Shown piece by piece: positions 17,373 to 24,844 of a stretch of 34,172 nt of DNA. The notes under the pieces were generated by a model that was not told the origin of the DNA, searched no databases, and saw only the letters and a list, made by a program, of their open reading frames with translations. Origin of the DNA: Deltaproteobacteria bacterium. GTDB taxonomy: Bacteria > Bacillota > Desulfotomaculia > Desulfotomaculales > JAGUVT01. The DNA is taken from assembly GCA_020062745.1 (NCBI GenBank), contig JAGUVT010000015.1, positions 1-34,172 of the forward strand, given 5' to 3'. Both the position numbers and the translations under genes were made by a program. Position 1 is the first letter of the stretch. The number at the start of each line of letters is the position of its first letter.

Positions 17373-18215
17373 GTGAGGTTTTTGATTCAAGATATCCGCT
17401 TTTCCTACGGCAGCCATTCCGTGCTGAAGGGCGTCACTATGGAAGTGGCGCCCGGGCAGGTCTTAAGCATCGTCGGGCCGAACGGTTCCGGGAAGAGCAC
17501 GCTCCTGCGCTGTCTGGCCCGGGTGTTGAAGCCGCAGGGCGGGGCCGTGTTTCTTGACGGCCGGGAAGCGGCCCGGATCAGCTCCCGGGAACTGGCCCGG
17601 CTGCTGGGCTATGTCCCCCAGGCGGTGGGAGAAGTGTTTCCCTTTACGGTGCTGGAAACGGTGCTTATGGGCCGCAAGCCGCACCTGAACTGGGGAGTCG
17701 CCCCAAAAGACCTGGCCGTCGTCGCGCAGGTGATGCAATTCATGGGCCTTGTTGAAATGGCCCAACGGCAAATGGACCAGTTAAGCGGCGGCCAGAAGCA
17801 AAAAGTCTTCATCGCCCGGGCTCTGGCCCAGGAGCCGCAGGTTTTCCTCTTCGACGAGCCGACCAGCAGCCTGGACATCAGGCACCAGCTGGAAGTGCTG
17901 GAATTGGTCAGAGAACTGGCCGGTCAGCAGAAGCGCCAGGTGGTCATGGTGCTGCACGACTTGAACCTGGCCGCCCGCTTCTCGGACCGGATGGTCATGC
18001 TCAAAGAGGGGCTGATCTTTGCCGCCGGCCGGCCAGGGGACGTACTGACGGCGGAGAATGTCAGCGCCGTCTACGGGGTGGAGGCCTCTATCGCGGACAG
18101 CGCGCTTGGCCCTTACGTCCTGCCCTTAAGGCCCGTGGCGGTCGGGCCGGCTCCATCGCGGGCGGCTGGTTCCTGTATTCCGGAAAATACGAAAAAGGAG
18201 GTAAAATATGCTTAA
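17373..18215 (+). CDS. BtuD/FecE-like ABC importer ATPase
   Basis: A 280-residue ABC ATPase of the iron-siderophore/cobalamin uptake class. Motifs are Walker A GPNGSGKST, signature LSGGQKQKV, Walker B VFLFDEPTSSLD and the switch histidine in VLHDLNLAARF. It starts at GTG 17373, 23 bases after cobN. It works with the lipoprotein at 18291 and the permease at 19410. Substrate is probably a corrinoid or a metal chelate, inferred from the operon. Its last codons contain a strong AAGGAGG that serves the small frame at 18208. Confidence 0.9.
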   Translation: MRFLIQDIRFSYGSHSVLKGVTMEVAPGQVLSIVGPNGSGKSTLLRCLARVLKPQGGAVFLDGREAARISSRELARLLGYVPQAVGEVFPFTVLETVLMGRKPHLNWGVAPKDLAVVAQVMQFMGLVEMAQRQMDQLSGGQKQKVFIARALAQEPQVFLFDEPTSSLDIRHQLEVLELVRELAGQQKRQVVMVLHDLNLAARFSDRMVMLKEGLIFAAGRPGDVLTAENVSAVYGVEASIADSALGPYVLPLRPVAVGPAPSRAAGSCIPENTKKEVKYA

Positions 18216-18294
18216 AGCGAGTGGCTTCCGGGTAACGGGCAGTTTGATTTTTGTTTTGGGTGAAAAAGTTCATGAAAGGGGTTTTTGTGTATGA
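18208..18294 (+). CDS. 28-residue ORF coupled to the binding-protein gene
   Basis: AAAAAGGAGGTAAAAT precedes ATG 18208, one of the best ribosome binding sites in the window. The frame encodes 28 residues (begins MLKASGFRVTG) and its TGA overlaps the next ATG as ATGA. It may be a leader that delivers ribosomes to the lipoprotein gene, or the original start of that gene displaced by a frameshift. No family is recognised. Confidence 0.4.
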   Translation: MLKASGFRVTGSLIFVLGEKVHERGFCV

Positions 18295-19367
18295 GGAATG
18301 GGAGAAAGTTTGTTATAAGGGAATATGTGGGTTTAGTAATTTTTCTTAATCTCATCTTTCTCGTTCTTATATCTGCCGGTTGCGCACAGAAACAGCAATC
18401 TACCTCTCTTGGCAAAGGGAAGGTTACCATCACCGATTCCCTGGGCCGGACGGTGGATGTGCCCTGCCCGCCGCAGCGGATCGTTTCTGTAAACAGCGAC
18501 GTTTCGGAAGTAATCTGCGCCCTGGGGGCGGCGGATAAAATTGTCGGCGTGGCGGATACCGCTGATTTTCCGCCGCTGCTAAAGGATAAGGCAAAAGTGG
18601 GCCATGCCTTCACTCCCGGCGTGGAAAAGATCCTGGAACTCAAGCCGGACGTGGTCTTCGGCTACGGCAAGTTCCTCAAATCCGAGCTGGCCCAACAAAT
18701 CGAGGCGGCCGGCATACCACTGGTTTATCTCGACTGTTATAAACTGGGCGCCATGAGCAAGGATGTTAAGACCCTGGGCATGATCCTGGGTAGGGAGAAA
18801 GAAGCTGGTGAATATGAAGCCTTGTTTGAAAAATGTTTAAAGCAAATCGCGGACCGGACAAAAGATCTCAAACCCGAAGAAAAGATCCCGGTTTACCTGG
18901 AAGGCTATACCGACTACAGCAGCAACGCGGCCGGCTCCGGCGGGGCCGAGATGATCGACATGGCCGGCGGCAGAAATATCGCTGCCGCGGAAGCCGTTCC
19001 TTTTCCGAAAGTAAGCCCGGAATGGGTGGTGGGCAAGGATCCCCGGGTGATCATCAAGGCTGCCGGCAGCCATAACGTTGCTTCCGGCTACGGCACATCT
19101 GACGAAGATATGAGAAAGCTGCGGGAGCAGATCATATCCCGCACCGGGTGGCGGCAAATCAAGGCCATCAAAGATGGGCGGGTATACGTCATCTCCAGCG
19201 AGATTTACACCGGCCCGCGCGCGCCGGTGGGTGTCGCCTATTTTGCCAAATGGCTTTATCCGCGGCTCTTTGCCGATATGGATCCCGAAGCTGTGCATAA
19301 GGAATTTCTCTCCCGCTTCCACGGCCTGGAAACCGGCGGCGCCTGGGTCTACCCGGGAGGGCATTAA
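18291..19367 (+). CDS. BtuF/FecB-like substrate-binding lipoprotein
   Basis: A 358-residue extracellular binding protein for an ABC importer. A signal peptide (hydrophobic VGLVIFLNLIFLVLISAG) leads to a lipobox cysteine in ISAGC. The mature part has the two-lobe BtuF/FecB pattern: DSLGRTVDVPCPPQRIVS at the start, LKPDVVFGYG in lobe one, and KDPRVIIKAAG plus GWRQIKAIKDGRVYVI in lobe two. ATG 18291 with AAAGGGG upstream is preferred over TTG 18285. The protein should sit on the outer face of the membrane and deliver a corrinoid or metal chelate. Confidence 0.9.
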   Translation: MRNGRKFVIREYVGLVIFLNLIFLVLISAGCAQKQQSTSLGKGKVTITDSLGRTVDVPCPPQRIVSVNSDVSEVICALGAADKIVGVADTADFPPLLKDKAKVGHAFTPGVEKILELKPDVVFGYGKFLKSELAQQIEAAGIPLVYLDCYKLGAMSKDVKTLGMILGREKEAGEYEALFEKCLKQIADRTKDLKPEEKIPVYLEGYTDYSSNAAGSGGAEMIDMAGGRNIAAAEAVPFPKVSPEWVVGKDPRVIIKAAGSHNVASGYGTSDEDMRKLREQIISRTGWRQIKAIKDGRVYVISSEIYTGPRAPVGVAYFAKWLYPRLFADMDPEAVHKEFLSRFHGLETGGAWVYPGGH

Positions 19368-19409
19368 TTTACAAGTTTAATTTATCTGTCATGAGGAGTT
19401 GCGCGGGAT

Positions 19410-20531
19410 ATGGGTATATCCGGAGTGAAAGTGGATTATACCGGAACTGGCGGCGGTCCGGCGGAGATCGGAGAAATATATTCGCACCATGCGGCCAGAA
19501 AAGTATTCTTGCTGGGCGCCCTGGTTTTGTTCCTGGTTTTAGTAGCGCTGCTGGCTACTGTGGTCGGGGCGGCGTCGGTCAGCGTCGGCGACGTTTTCCG
19601 GGTGATCGCCTCCCGCATGGCGCCTTTCTACCAGGGTTCTGCCAGTACTCTGGCTGAAACAGTGGTCCTGCAGCTGCGCCTGCCGCGCATTTTGCTGGCT
19701 TTAATTACCGGGATCAGCCTGGCCGGGGCCGGGGCGGTGATGCAGGGCATCCTGCGCAACCCCCTGGTCAGCCCCTACACCCTGGGCATGTCCGGAGGCG
19801 CCTCCTTCGGCGCCGCCCTGGCCATCGTCCTGGGCACGAGTTTGCTGGGACCTTACTTCAAGGTGGCCGGTACTTATTTAATCGCGTTCAACGCCTTTAT
19901 CTTCGGCTTTTTGACCATGCTGCTGGTGTACGGCATCGCCCGCCTGAAAGGGACGGCGCCCGAGACGCTCATTCTGGCCGGCGTGGCTCTCGGCTACCTC
20001 TTTTCCGCCGGCGTTTCGGCGCTGAAATACTTTTCCAACAATGAGGCCTTGAAGGAACTGGTGATCTGGCTGATGGGGGGCATGTGGGGGGCCACCTGGC
20101 AGCAGGTCGGATTTCTAGGTCCCCTGGTGCTGGCCTGCACGGTTGTTTTGCTGTGCTACGCCTGGGACATGAACGCCCTCTCCGCCGGAGAGGAAGTGGC
20201 CGTAAACCTTGGGGTCAACGTAAACCGGCTGCGCCTGATTTGCCTGACCGTATCCGCTCTCGCCGCCTCGGCCACCGTGGCTTTTACCGGCGTGATCGGA
20301 TTTATCGGCCTGGTATCGCCGCATATCTGCCGTATGCTCATCGGCAGCGACAACCGGTTTTTGATCCCCTGTTCCTGCCTGATGGGGGCGGCGCTGCTGC
20401 TGGTTTCCGATACTCTGGCCCGCACCATCATTGCGCCAACCGAAATCCCGGTGGGAATCATTACTTCCTTAATCGGCGCCCCCTTCTTCCTTTACCTGCT
20501 GCTCAAGAAAAGAAAGCACTGGTGGTCTTAA
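19410..20531 (+). CDS. BtuC/FecCD-like ABC importer permease
   Basis: A 373-residue permease with about ten membrane segments. Hallmarks of the FecCD family are visible: LRLPRILLALITGISLAGAG, MQGILRNPLVSPYTLGMSGG, and near the end FIGLVSPHICRMLIGSDNR and PTEIPVGIITSLIGAPFF. The N-terminal 30 residues are hydrophilic. GAGGAG lies about 15 bases before ATG 19410, a slightly long spacing. It completes the importer and is the last gene before the second methylmutase unit. Confidence 0.9.
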   Translation: MGISGVKVDYTGTGGGPAEIGEIYSHHAARKVFLLGALVLFLVLVALLATVVGAASVSVGDVFRVIASRMAPFYQGSASTLAETVVLQLRLPRILLALITGISLAGAGAVMQGILRNPLVSPYTLGMSGGASFGAALAIVLGTSLLGPYFKVAGTYLIAFNAFIFGFLTMLLVYGIARLKGTAPETLILAGVALGYLFSAGVSALKYFSNNEALKELVIWLMGGMWGATWQQVGFLGPLVLACTVVLLCYAWDMNALSAGEEVAVNLGVNVNRLRLICLTVSALAASATVAFTGVIGFIGLVSPHICRMLIGSDNRFLIPCSCLMGAALLLVSDTLARTIIAPTEIPVGIITSLIGAPFFLYLLLKKRKHWWS

Positions 20532-20636
20532 AGAAAGAAAACGCCCTGTCGTAAACGCATTGTTAAGGAGAGTCTCCATTTTTAAAATAAGTATCTTATT
20601 TGTGCAGAGAAAATATGAACGGAGAATATATGGCAA

Positions 20637-20747
20637 ATGAATAAAAAAGTGGCGCTGATTCATGCAGTTGTACACTGGAAGGATAAGGAGAAAAACCTTG
20701 CCGGGTTAGAGCAACGGTTTGACCGGTTTTTCCAGGAAACCAGTTGA
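20637..20747 (+). pseudogene. N-terminal remnant of a carbon-nitrogen hydrolase-like gene
   Basis: A 36-codon frame starting MNKKVALIHAVVHW with NLAGLEQRF following, a pattern like the first strand and helix of nitrilase-family proteins. It then stops at TGA 20745, far short of any catalytic residue. Its stop overlaps the promoter of the second cobH. The family call rests on a short stretch and is tentative. A small real protein is the alternative. The rest of the 20532-20830 gap holds the promoter and palindromes listed separately. Confidence 0.3.
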
Positions 20748-20772
20748 CTTCCTCATATGGTGACCATATAGT
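20744..20772 (+). promoter_or_regulatory. strong sigma-A promoter for cobH copy 2
   Basis: TTGACT (20744-20749), 17-base spacer, TATAGT (20767-20772); each hexamer has one mismatch to consensus. It lies 58 bases before the start codon, so the second methylmutase can be expressed apart from the riboswitch operon. Confidence 0.7.
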
Positions 20773-20808
20773 ATGGTTATCAGAGGTACTCATTTTGTCA
20801 TTATGACA
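20755..20808 (+). promoter_or_regulatory. overlapping palindromes, candidate operator
   Basis: Three exact inverted repeats are packed here: ATATGGT-G-ACCATAT (20755-20769) between the -35 and -10, ACCATA-TAG-TATGGT (20763-20777) across the -10, and TGTCAT-T-ATGACA (20796-20808) downstream of the start point. Their positions suit a repressor or a spacer-binding activator. The regulator is not evident in the window. Confidence 0.5.
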
Positions 20809-20830
20809 GTATATCTGGGAGGTGCAACAG

Positions 20831-21451
20831 ATGAACTTTATGAACGACCCCTGCGCTATTGAGGAGCGCAGTATGGCCATAATCGAAGAGAACCTGCCGG
20901 AGTTGAACAGGCTGCCGGTAGAAGAACGGCAGATTGTTAAAAGAGTGATTCACACCACCGGGGACCTTTCATACGGCGGCCTGGTGCGCATCAGCCCCGG
21001 CGCGGCGACTGCCGGACTGGCCGCTGTTCGGGCGGGGCGGCCGGTAATCACCGATGTCAACATGCTGAAGACGGGCTTAAACCCCGGCCGTCTGGAAGCC
21101 TTCGGGATCAAGGTCAACTGTTACATCAGGGATCCCCGGGTGGTGGCGGAAGCCCGGGCGCAGGGGATCACCCGCGCCATGGCCGCCATGCGTCTGGCGG
21201 TGCCGGAAATGGATGGCGGTATCGTGGCCGTCGGCAATGCTCCCACCGCTCTTTTTGTTCTTTGTGAATTAATCAGGCGGGGGGAAGTTTCCCCGGCGCT
21301 GGTGGTGGGCACACCGGTGGGTTTTGTGGGGGCCGCCGAAAGCAAAGAGATGCTGATGGGTATGCCCGTGCCGCACATTACCGTGCCTGGCACAAAAGGC
21401 GGGAGCACCGTCGCCGCTGCTGTGGTCAACGCTCTTCTATATATGGCCTGA
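20831..21451 (+). CDS. cobH: precorrin-8X methylmutase (CobH/CbiC), copy 2
   Basis: A 206-residue paralogue of the protein at 7420, same length and nearly colinear. The catalytic H41 is in KRVIHTTGD, and RPVITDVNMLKTGL, AVGNAPTAL and GTKGGSTVAAAVVNALLYMA are all kept. ATG 20831 is placed by GGGAGGTG seven bases upstream; GTG 20822 is less likely. Unlike copy 1 it has its own strong promoter with palindromes, and no riboswitch. Two intact copies flanking one chelatase cluster suggest different conditions of use or distinct substrates. Confidence 0.93.
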   Translation: MNFMNDPCAIEERSMAIIEENLPELNRLPVEERQIVKRVIHTTGDLSYGGLVRISPGAATAGLAAVRAGRPVITDVNMLKTGLNPGRLEAFGIKVNCYIRDPRVVAEARAQGITRAMAAMRLAVPEMDGGIVAVGNAPTALFVLCELIRRGEVSPALVVGTPVGFVGAAESKEMLMGMPVPHITVPGTKGGSTVAAAVVNALLYMA

Positions 21452-21520
21452 GAAACTTTCTAAATAGTGTCGAGATTATTTATGATAAAGAAGGAAGGGA
21501 GACTTGAGTAGAGATCCGAA

Positions 21521-21555
21521 GGTTGGAAAGGGATGAATATTAATAATATTAATAT
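21521..21555. repeat. AT-only inverted repeat between convergent genes
   Basis: AATATTAAT, three bases, ATTAATATT sits at about 21536-21556, between the end of cobH copy 2 and the end of the coiled-coil gene. It has no GC pairs and is a poor terminator; function unknown. Confidence 0.3.
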
Positions 21556-21842
21556 TTGGCCAGCTTTTCCAGTTTGACAACCCTTGCCACCAGATAGCGT
21601 ACATCAGTTGAAATGTCATCCAGTGTGTCGATAATCCGCGCAAGCTTATCTTCATGAGCTTGCCAGCCGTCAAAAAGCACCTTGATCTTTTCAATAACCT
21701 CGTTTTCCAGGCGGATTTCAATCTTCAACTGGCCTTTCTCCAGTGCTTGTTGGCCCTTTTCCACCGCATCCAGCCGGTCTGTTATTAAATCCAGTTTTTT
21801 TAAGACTGCATCTTGAAATTTTTCGTTTTCCACTTTACTCAT
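21549..21842 (-). CDS. small coiled-coil protein, unknown function
   Basis: About 97 residues from ATG 21842 (a TTG at 21863 would add seven). The sequence is strongly heptad-like and charged, with LDLITDRLDAVEKGQQALEKGQ and a C-terminal ISTDVRYLVARVVKLEKL. No membrane segment or catalytic motif is seen. Such short coiled-coil proteins with repeated KGQ units are common in Clostridia and usually unannotated. It lies 53 bases downstream of the HD-GYP gene on the same strand and may be cotranscribed with it. Confidence 0.65.
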   Translation of the reverse strand: MSKVENEKFQDAVLKKLDLITDRLDAVEKGQQALEKGQLKIEIRLENEVIEKIKVLFDGWQAHEDKLARIIDTLDDISTDVRYLVARVVKLEKLAKY

Positions 21843-21895
21843 CCTCTCAAAAATTTTAAACAAACGCAGTCCTTATTACTTTTCTATATAAACTA

Positions 21896-23308
21896 TCAAT
21901 TTCCTCTATTTTCTCCTGCTTCGCCTGAGGCCAGCACCTCCATGAAAACCTTCACGATTTCAGGGTCGAGCTGAGTTCCGGCAACTCTTTTCAATTCCTC
22001 GACGACCACTTCTTTGCTCAAAGCCTTCCTGTAGGCGCGATCGGAGGTCATCGCGTCGTAAAGGTCCGCCACGGCAATAATCCTCGCTCCCAACGGAATC
22101 TCCTCCCCTTTCAACCCGGCGGGGTAACCTTTTCCGTCATATCTTTCATGGTGGGCATAGATGAGGGGTTTGACCTTCCAGGGAAAGTTAATGCCGTTTA
22201 AGATTTTCAAGCTTAATTCAGGGTGCTTTTTTACCTTCCTCAACTCCTCCTCATCCAGCCTCCCGGGCTTATTGAGAATAGCCTCACGGATACCGATCTT
22301 CCCGATATCGTGGAGGACAGCCGCCACTTCGATACCTTCTATTTCTTTAGGGGATAGGCCCAGCCTTCTGGCTATGGCTACCGCATGTTTTGCCACGGCG
22401 TCGGAATGGCCTTTCGTATAAGGATCTTTTATCCCCAGAGCGGATACCAGTGCCCGGATGGTGCTGAGATAGCTTTCATGCAGGTTCCGGTACAGGCTGG
22501 CGTTTTCAATGGCAGACGCCGCCTCGTGGGCCATGGTGGAAAGGAGATTTAAGTCATCTTCCGCAAAAGGCTCGGAATCTTTTTTCCGGTTGAGGTTGAT
22601 CACACCGATGGTGCCCTTCCTGGTTTTCAGAGGGGCGCAGATGGAATTTACCCCTTCATACTTATTTCTGCCTTTAATTTTAACCAGTGGATTGTCCGCC
22701 TTTCCGCAAATAACCATAGGTTTGCCGCTCAGGGCCACTGTTCCGGCAATACCTTCCCCTATTTCAATCCTGGTTTTTCTGATAACATCTTCGTTTAAAC
22801 CGTGCGCCTTCTTTATAGTCAAGACTTTCTCTTCAGGGTTGAAAAGCATCAGGGAACCGTCTTCTGCCTTGAGGGTCTCGACAGCGCTCTTGAAAATCAA
22901 CGAAAGCACTTCATCCAGGTCAAGGGAGGAACCGGTCATCTTGACGGTCTCATGCAGGACGGTCATCTCGGTCAGTCTTTGACTCAATCTGATGTTCAGA
23001 TCCTTGATCTCGGCCAGGTAGCCGTCCGTCATGGAATTTAGATATTCCCTGTACGCCGTCCCATAGCTCATGATTCCTTCCATAAGAAAGGTGAAGGACT
23101 CATCAATAGCTTTCTTTGGATATACTTTTTTATCTTTATTGATTTTCTTTATGGCATTGAGGTGCATTTCAACAATCGATTCAGGACCTGTCCCCTGCTT
23201 CATCAGTTCCTTGCCGAACCCGGAGATCTGATAGAGATATGTCTCCCGGCCTGTATCCAGGTAAAGCGCGAGATTTTTTTCGTAGTCGAGACTTAGCTGC
23301 TCATCCAT
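21896..23308 (-). CDS. RsbU-N-like / GAF / HD-GYP cyclic-di-GMP phosphodiesterase
   Basis: A 470-residue protein in three parts. Residues 1-92 resemble the N-terminal domain of RsbU, the RsbT-binding domain: YLYQISGFGKEL, GPESIVEMHL and FLMEGIMSYGTAYREYL follow the RsbU pattern. Residues about 110-270 form a GAF domain. Residues about 285-465 form an HD-GYP domain with the metal pair H333-D334 (LHDIGKIG) and HHERYDGKGYP at 386-396, all intact, so hydrolysis of c-di-GMP is expected. GAGGTGG precedes ATG 23308. The gene lies on the same strand as the stressosome operon, separated from it by a decayed IS3 element. Control by an RsbT-type protein is inferred from the N-terminal domain. Confidence 0.9.
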   Translation of the reverse strand: MDEQLSLDYEKNLALYLDTGRETYLYQISGFGKELMKQGTGPESIVEMHLNAIKKINKDKKVYPKKAIDESFTFLMEGIMSYGTAYREYLNSMTDGYLAEIKDLNIRLSQRLTEMTVLHETVKMTGSSLDLDEVLSLIFKSAVETLKAEDGSLMLFNPEEKVLTIKKAHGLNEDVIRKTRIEIGEGIAGTVALSGKPMVICGKADNPLVKIKGRNKYEGVNSICAPLKTRKGTIGVINLNRKKDSEPFAEDDLNLLSTMAHEAASAIENASLYRNLHESYLSTIRALVSALGIKDPYTKGHSDAVAKHAVAIARRLGLSPKEIEGIEVAAVLHDIGKIGIREAILNKPGRLDEEELRKVKKHPELSLKILNGINFPWKVKPLIYAHHERYDGKGYPAGLKGEEIPLGARIIAVADLYDAMTSDRAYRKALSKEVVVEELKRVAGTQLDPEIVKVFMEVLASGEAGENRGN

Positions 23309-23719
23309 AAAGCCACCTCATTGAGCTGTCCCCGATAAAATAGCACACTAAACTGCATGATGCTTTGATTCTCACAGAATCTCATGAAATTACATAATAG
23401 TCACCTTGTTACTCCAACTCACACGACATGACCGGCAAGCCTTGACTCGCCGTAGGATATCGAATCCAGGGGGCGGGCGAGGGTGACGGTAGACGGTATC
23501 ATTGATTATCACGCCCGCCCCGGACAAGTTATTTTACCACGGCGGTCAAGGCCAAGCCGCTGACGCGGTTGCCGGCCATGTCTAAGCCAAGTGGTAAGGC
23601 GTAACCTTTAGAAAAAGGGGGTCAAGCTTAAGGCTCCGGCATCCGGTATCAACGAATAATCAGAGCTAACCTTAAGTGCTTTAGTGCGAATAGCACATCC
23701 CAGTTATAATATTACATTT
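23309..23719. other. intergenic region with strong inverted repeats, no gene
   Basis: No convincing coding frame. Close to the HD-GYP start is GATTCT-CAC-AGAATC (23367-23381), a possible operator. Further away are GGGGCGGGCG (23470-23479) with CGCCCGCCCC (23512-23521), and TTACCAC (23534-23540) with GTGGTAA (23591-23597) enclosing a second GC-rich pairing. The composition differs from the flanking genes, so this may be the relic of another mobile element or a structured RNA. Confidence 0.45.
23470..23597. repeat. two GC-rich stem-loop units, unknown
   Basis: Stem one has ten perfect pairs (23470-23479 with 23512-23521) and a 32-base loop. Stem two has seven outer pairs (23534-23540 with 23591-23597) and an inner GCCGC/GCGGT pairing around 23555-23569. 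No T-run follows either one. I do not recognise a known RNA family. Confidence 0.45.
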
Positions 23720-23735
23720 TGACCATAGATAACCA

Positions 23736-24500
23736 TCAAAGAAGGTTAATCATACCCTTAATACAGGTAAATTTGTCCGCCTTACTCCTGTTTATGCAAC
23801 CTTTGCCATTACTTTTTGCAAGTATTGACACTTGAATTCCCAAGGCGTCATGTATCCCAGGCTTCCAGTGACGACGCTGCCGGTTGTAATATACTTCAAT
23901 GTAATCAAAAATGGCCTGTTTGGCTTCATCCCGTGTTTTGAAGCGGCGCAAGTGAATAAGCTCATTTTTCAAGGTACTGAAAAAGCTCTCCGCAGGGGCA
24001 TTGTCATAACAATTCCCTTTACGGCTCATGCTCTGTATAAAACCGTTCTCACGAAGCAGGTCTTGATAGGCATAACTGGCATATTGAACCCCCCGGTCGA
24101 AAATGATGGATTAACCCTTTGGATGGGCGCTCACGGCCGATCGCCTGCTTTAAAGCCTGGATTACAAGCTCTTTAGGCATAATACTGTTCATAGCCATGC
24201 CAACTACATCTTTGCTATAAAGGTCAACAATGCTTGCCAGATGAAAGCCGGCCCTCATTGGTCGGGATGTAGCTGATGTCGCTTACCCACACAGTATTGG
24301 GGGCGGCAACCTTAAAGTTCTGGTTCAAAAGATTTTCCGCCACTGGGAAGTTGTGCTTGGAATTTGTAGTGGCTTTATACTTCCTGGGGCTTCACCGACT
24401 GAATACCATTTGCCTTCATGAGGCGGTGCACACGGTTTTTCCCGCATCCGAATTGATCTTTAACATCAGCATGTATCCGGCGCACTCCATATAATTTCCG
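23736..24500 (-). pseudogene. IS3-family orfB (DDE transposase), frameshifted
   Basis: The integrase-core reading frame is broken into several pieces. In order they show GVRRIHADVKDQFG, then VWVSDISYIPTNEG, then AGFHLASIVDLYSKDVVGMA, then FDRGVQYASYAYQDLL, then SRKGNCYDNAPAESFFSTLK and, in another frame, LGYMTPWEFKCQYL. The three acidic residues of the DDE site (SDIS, FDRG, AESF) can all be found, but at least four single-base shifts separate the pieces. One is an extra T in the run near 24112. Active transposition by this copy is unlikely. Confidence 0.85.
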
Positions 24501-24795
24501 GCTTTCGGGGGTTTGCAAAGATGGCCGCCGCCTTTTTTAGAATGGCATTCTCCTCACGCAAGTCCTGGTTTTCACGTTTCAACCGGCGAATTTCTTCTTC
24601 GTCCGGTCTCAGGCGGCCACTGCCCCGGAAAGAGTTCACCGGGTCGGCTGAAAACTCTTTGATCCATCGTAGGAGGGTATCATAACTGATACCAAGATCG
24701 GTTGCTACACTGCTTGTTTTCCGTCCTTTTTCCAGTACCATTTTAACAGCGCCAAGTTTAAAATCTTTGTCGTACCGTTTACCTGTTATTGCCAT
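24466..24795 (-). CDS. IS3-family orfA (helix-turn-helix) protein
   Basis: About 110 residues from ATG 24795, with AGGAGGTG upstream. The start MAITGKRYDKDFKLGAVKMV, the SVATDLGISYDTLLRWIKEF helix-turn-helix and a leucine-zipper end (LKRENQDLREENAILKKAAA) are typical of IS3 OrfA. Its last residues come from the overlap with orfB. It is apparently intact. Confidence 0.85.
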   Translation of the reverse strand: MAITGKRYDKDFKLGAVKMVLEKGRKTSSVATDLGISYDTLLRWIKEFSADPVNSFRGSGRLRPDEEEIRRLKRENQDLREENAILKKAAAIFANPRKPEIIWSAPDTC

Positions 24796-24844
24796 GATGG
24801 ACACCTCCTGCTGAATTATATTTTACTTCAGTTCTGTGTGTCCA

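Noticed and set aside
23571-23640. tRNA-like stretch with GCCAAGTGGTAAGGC and matching GCCGG/CCGGC ends
   Set aside because: The D-arm-like part is good, but there is no TTCGA-type T-loop and the anticodon stem is mostly G-U. Not a functional tRNA.
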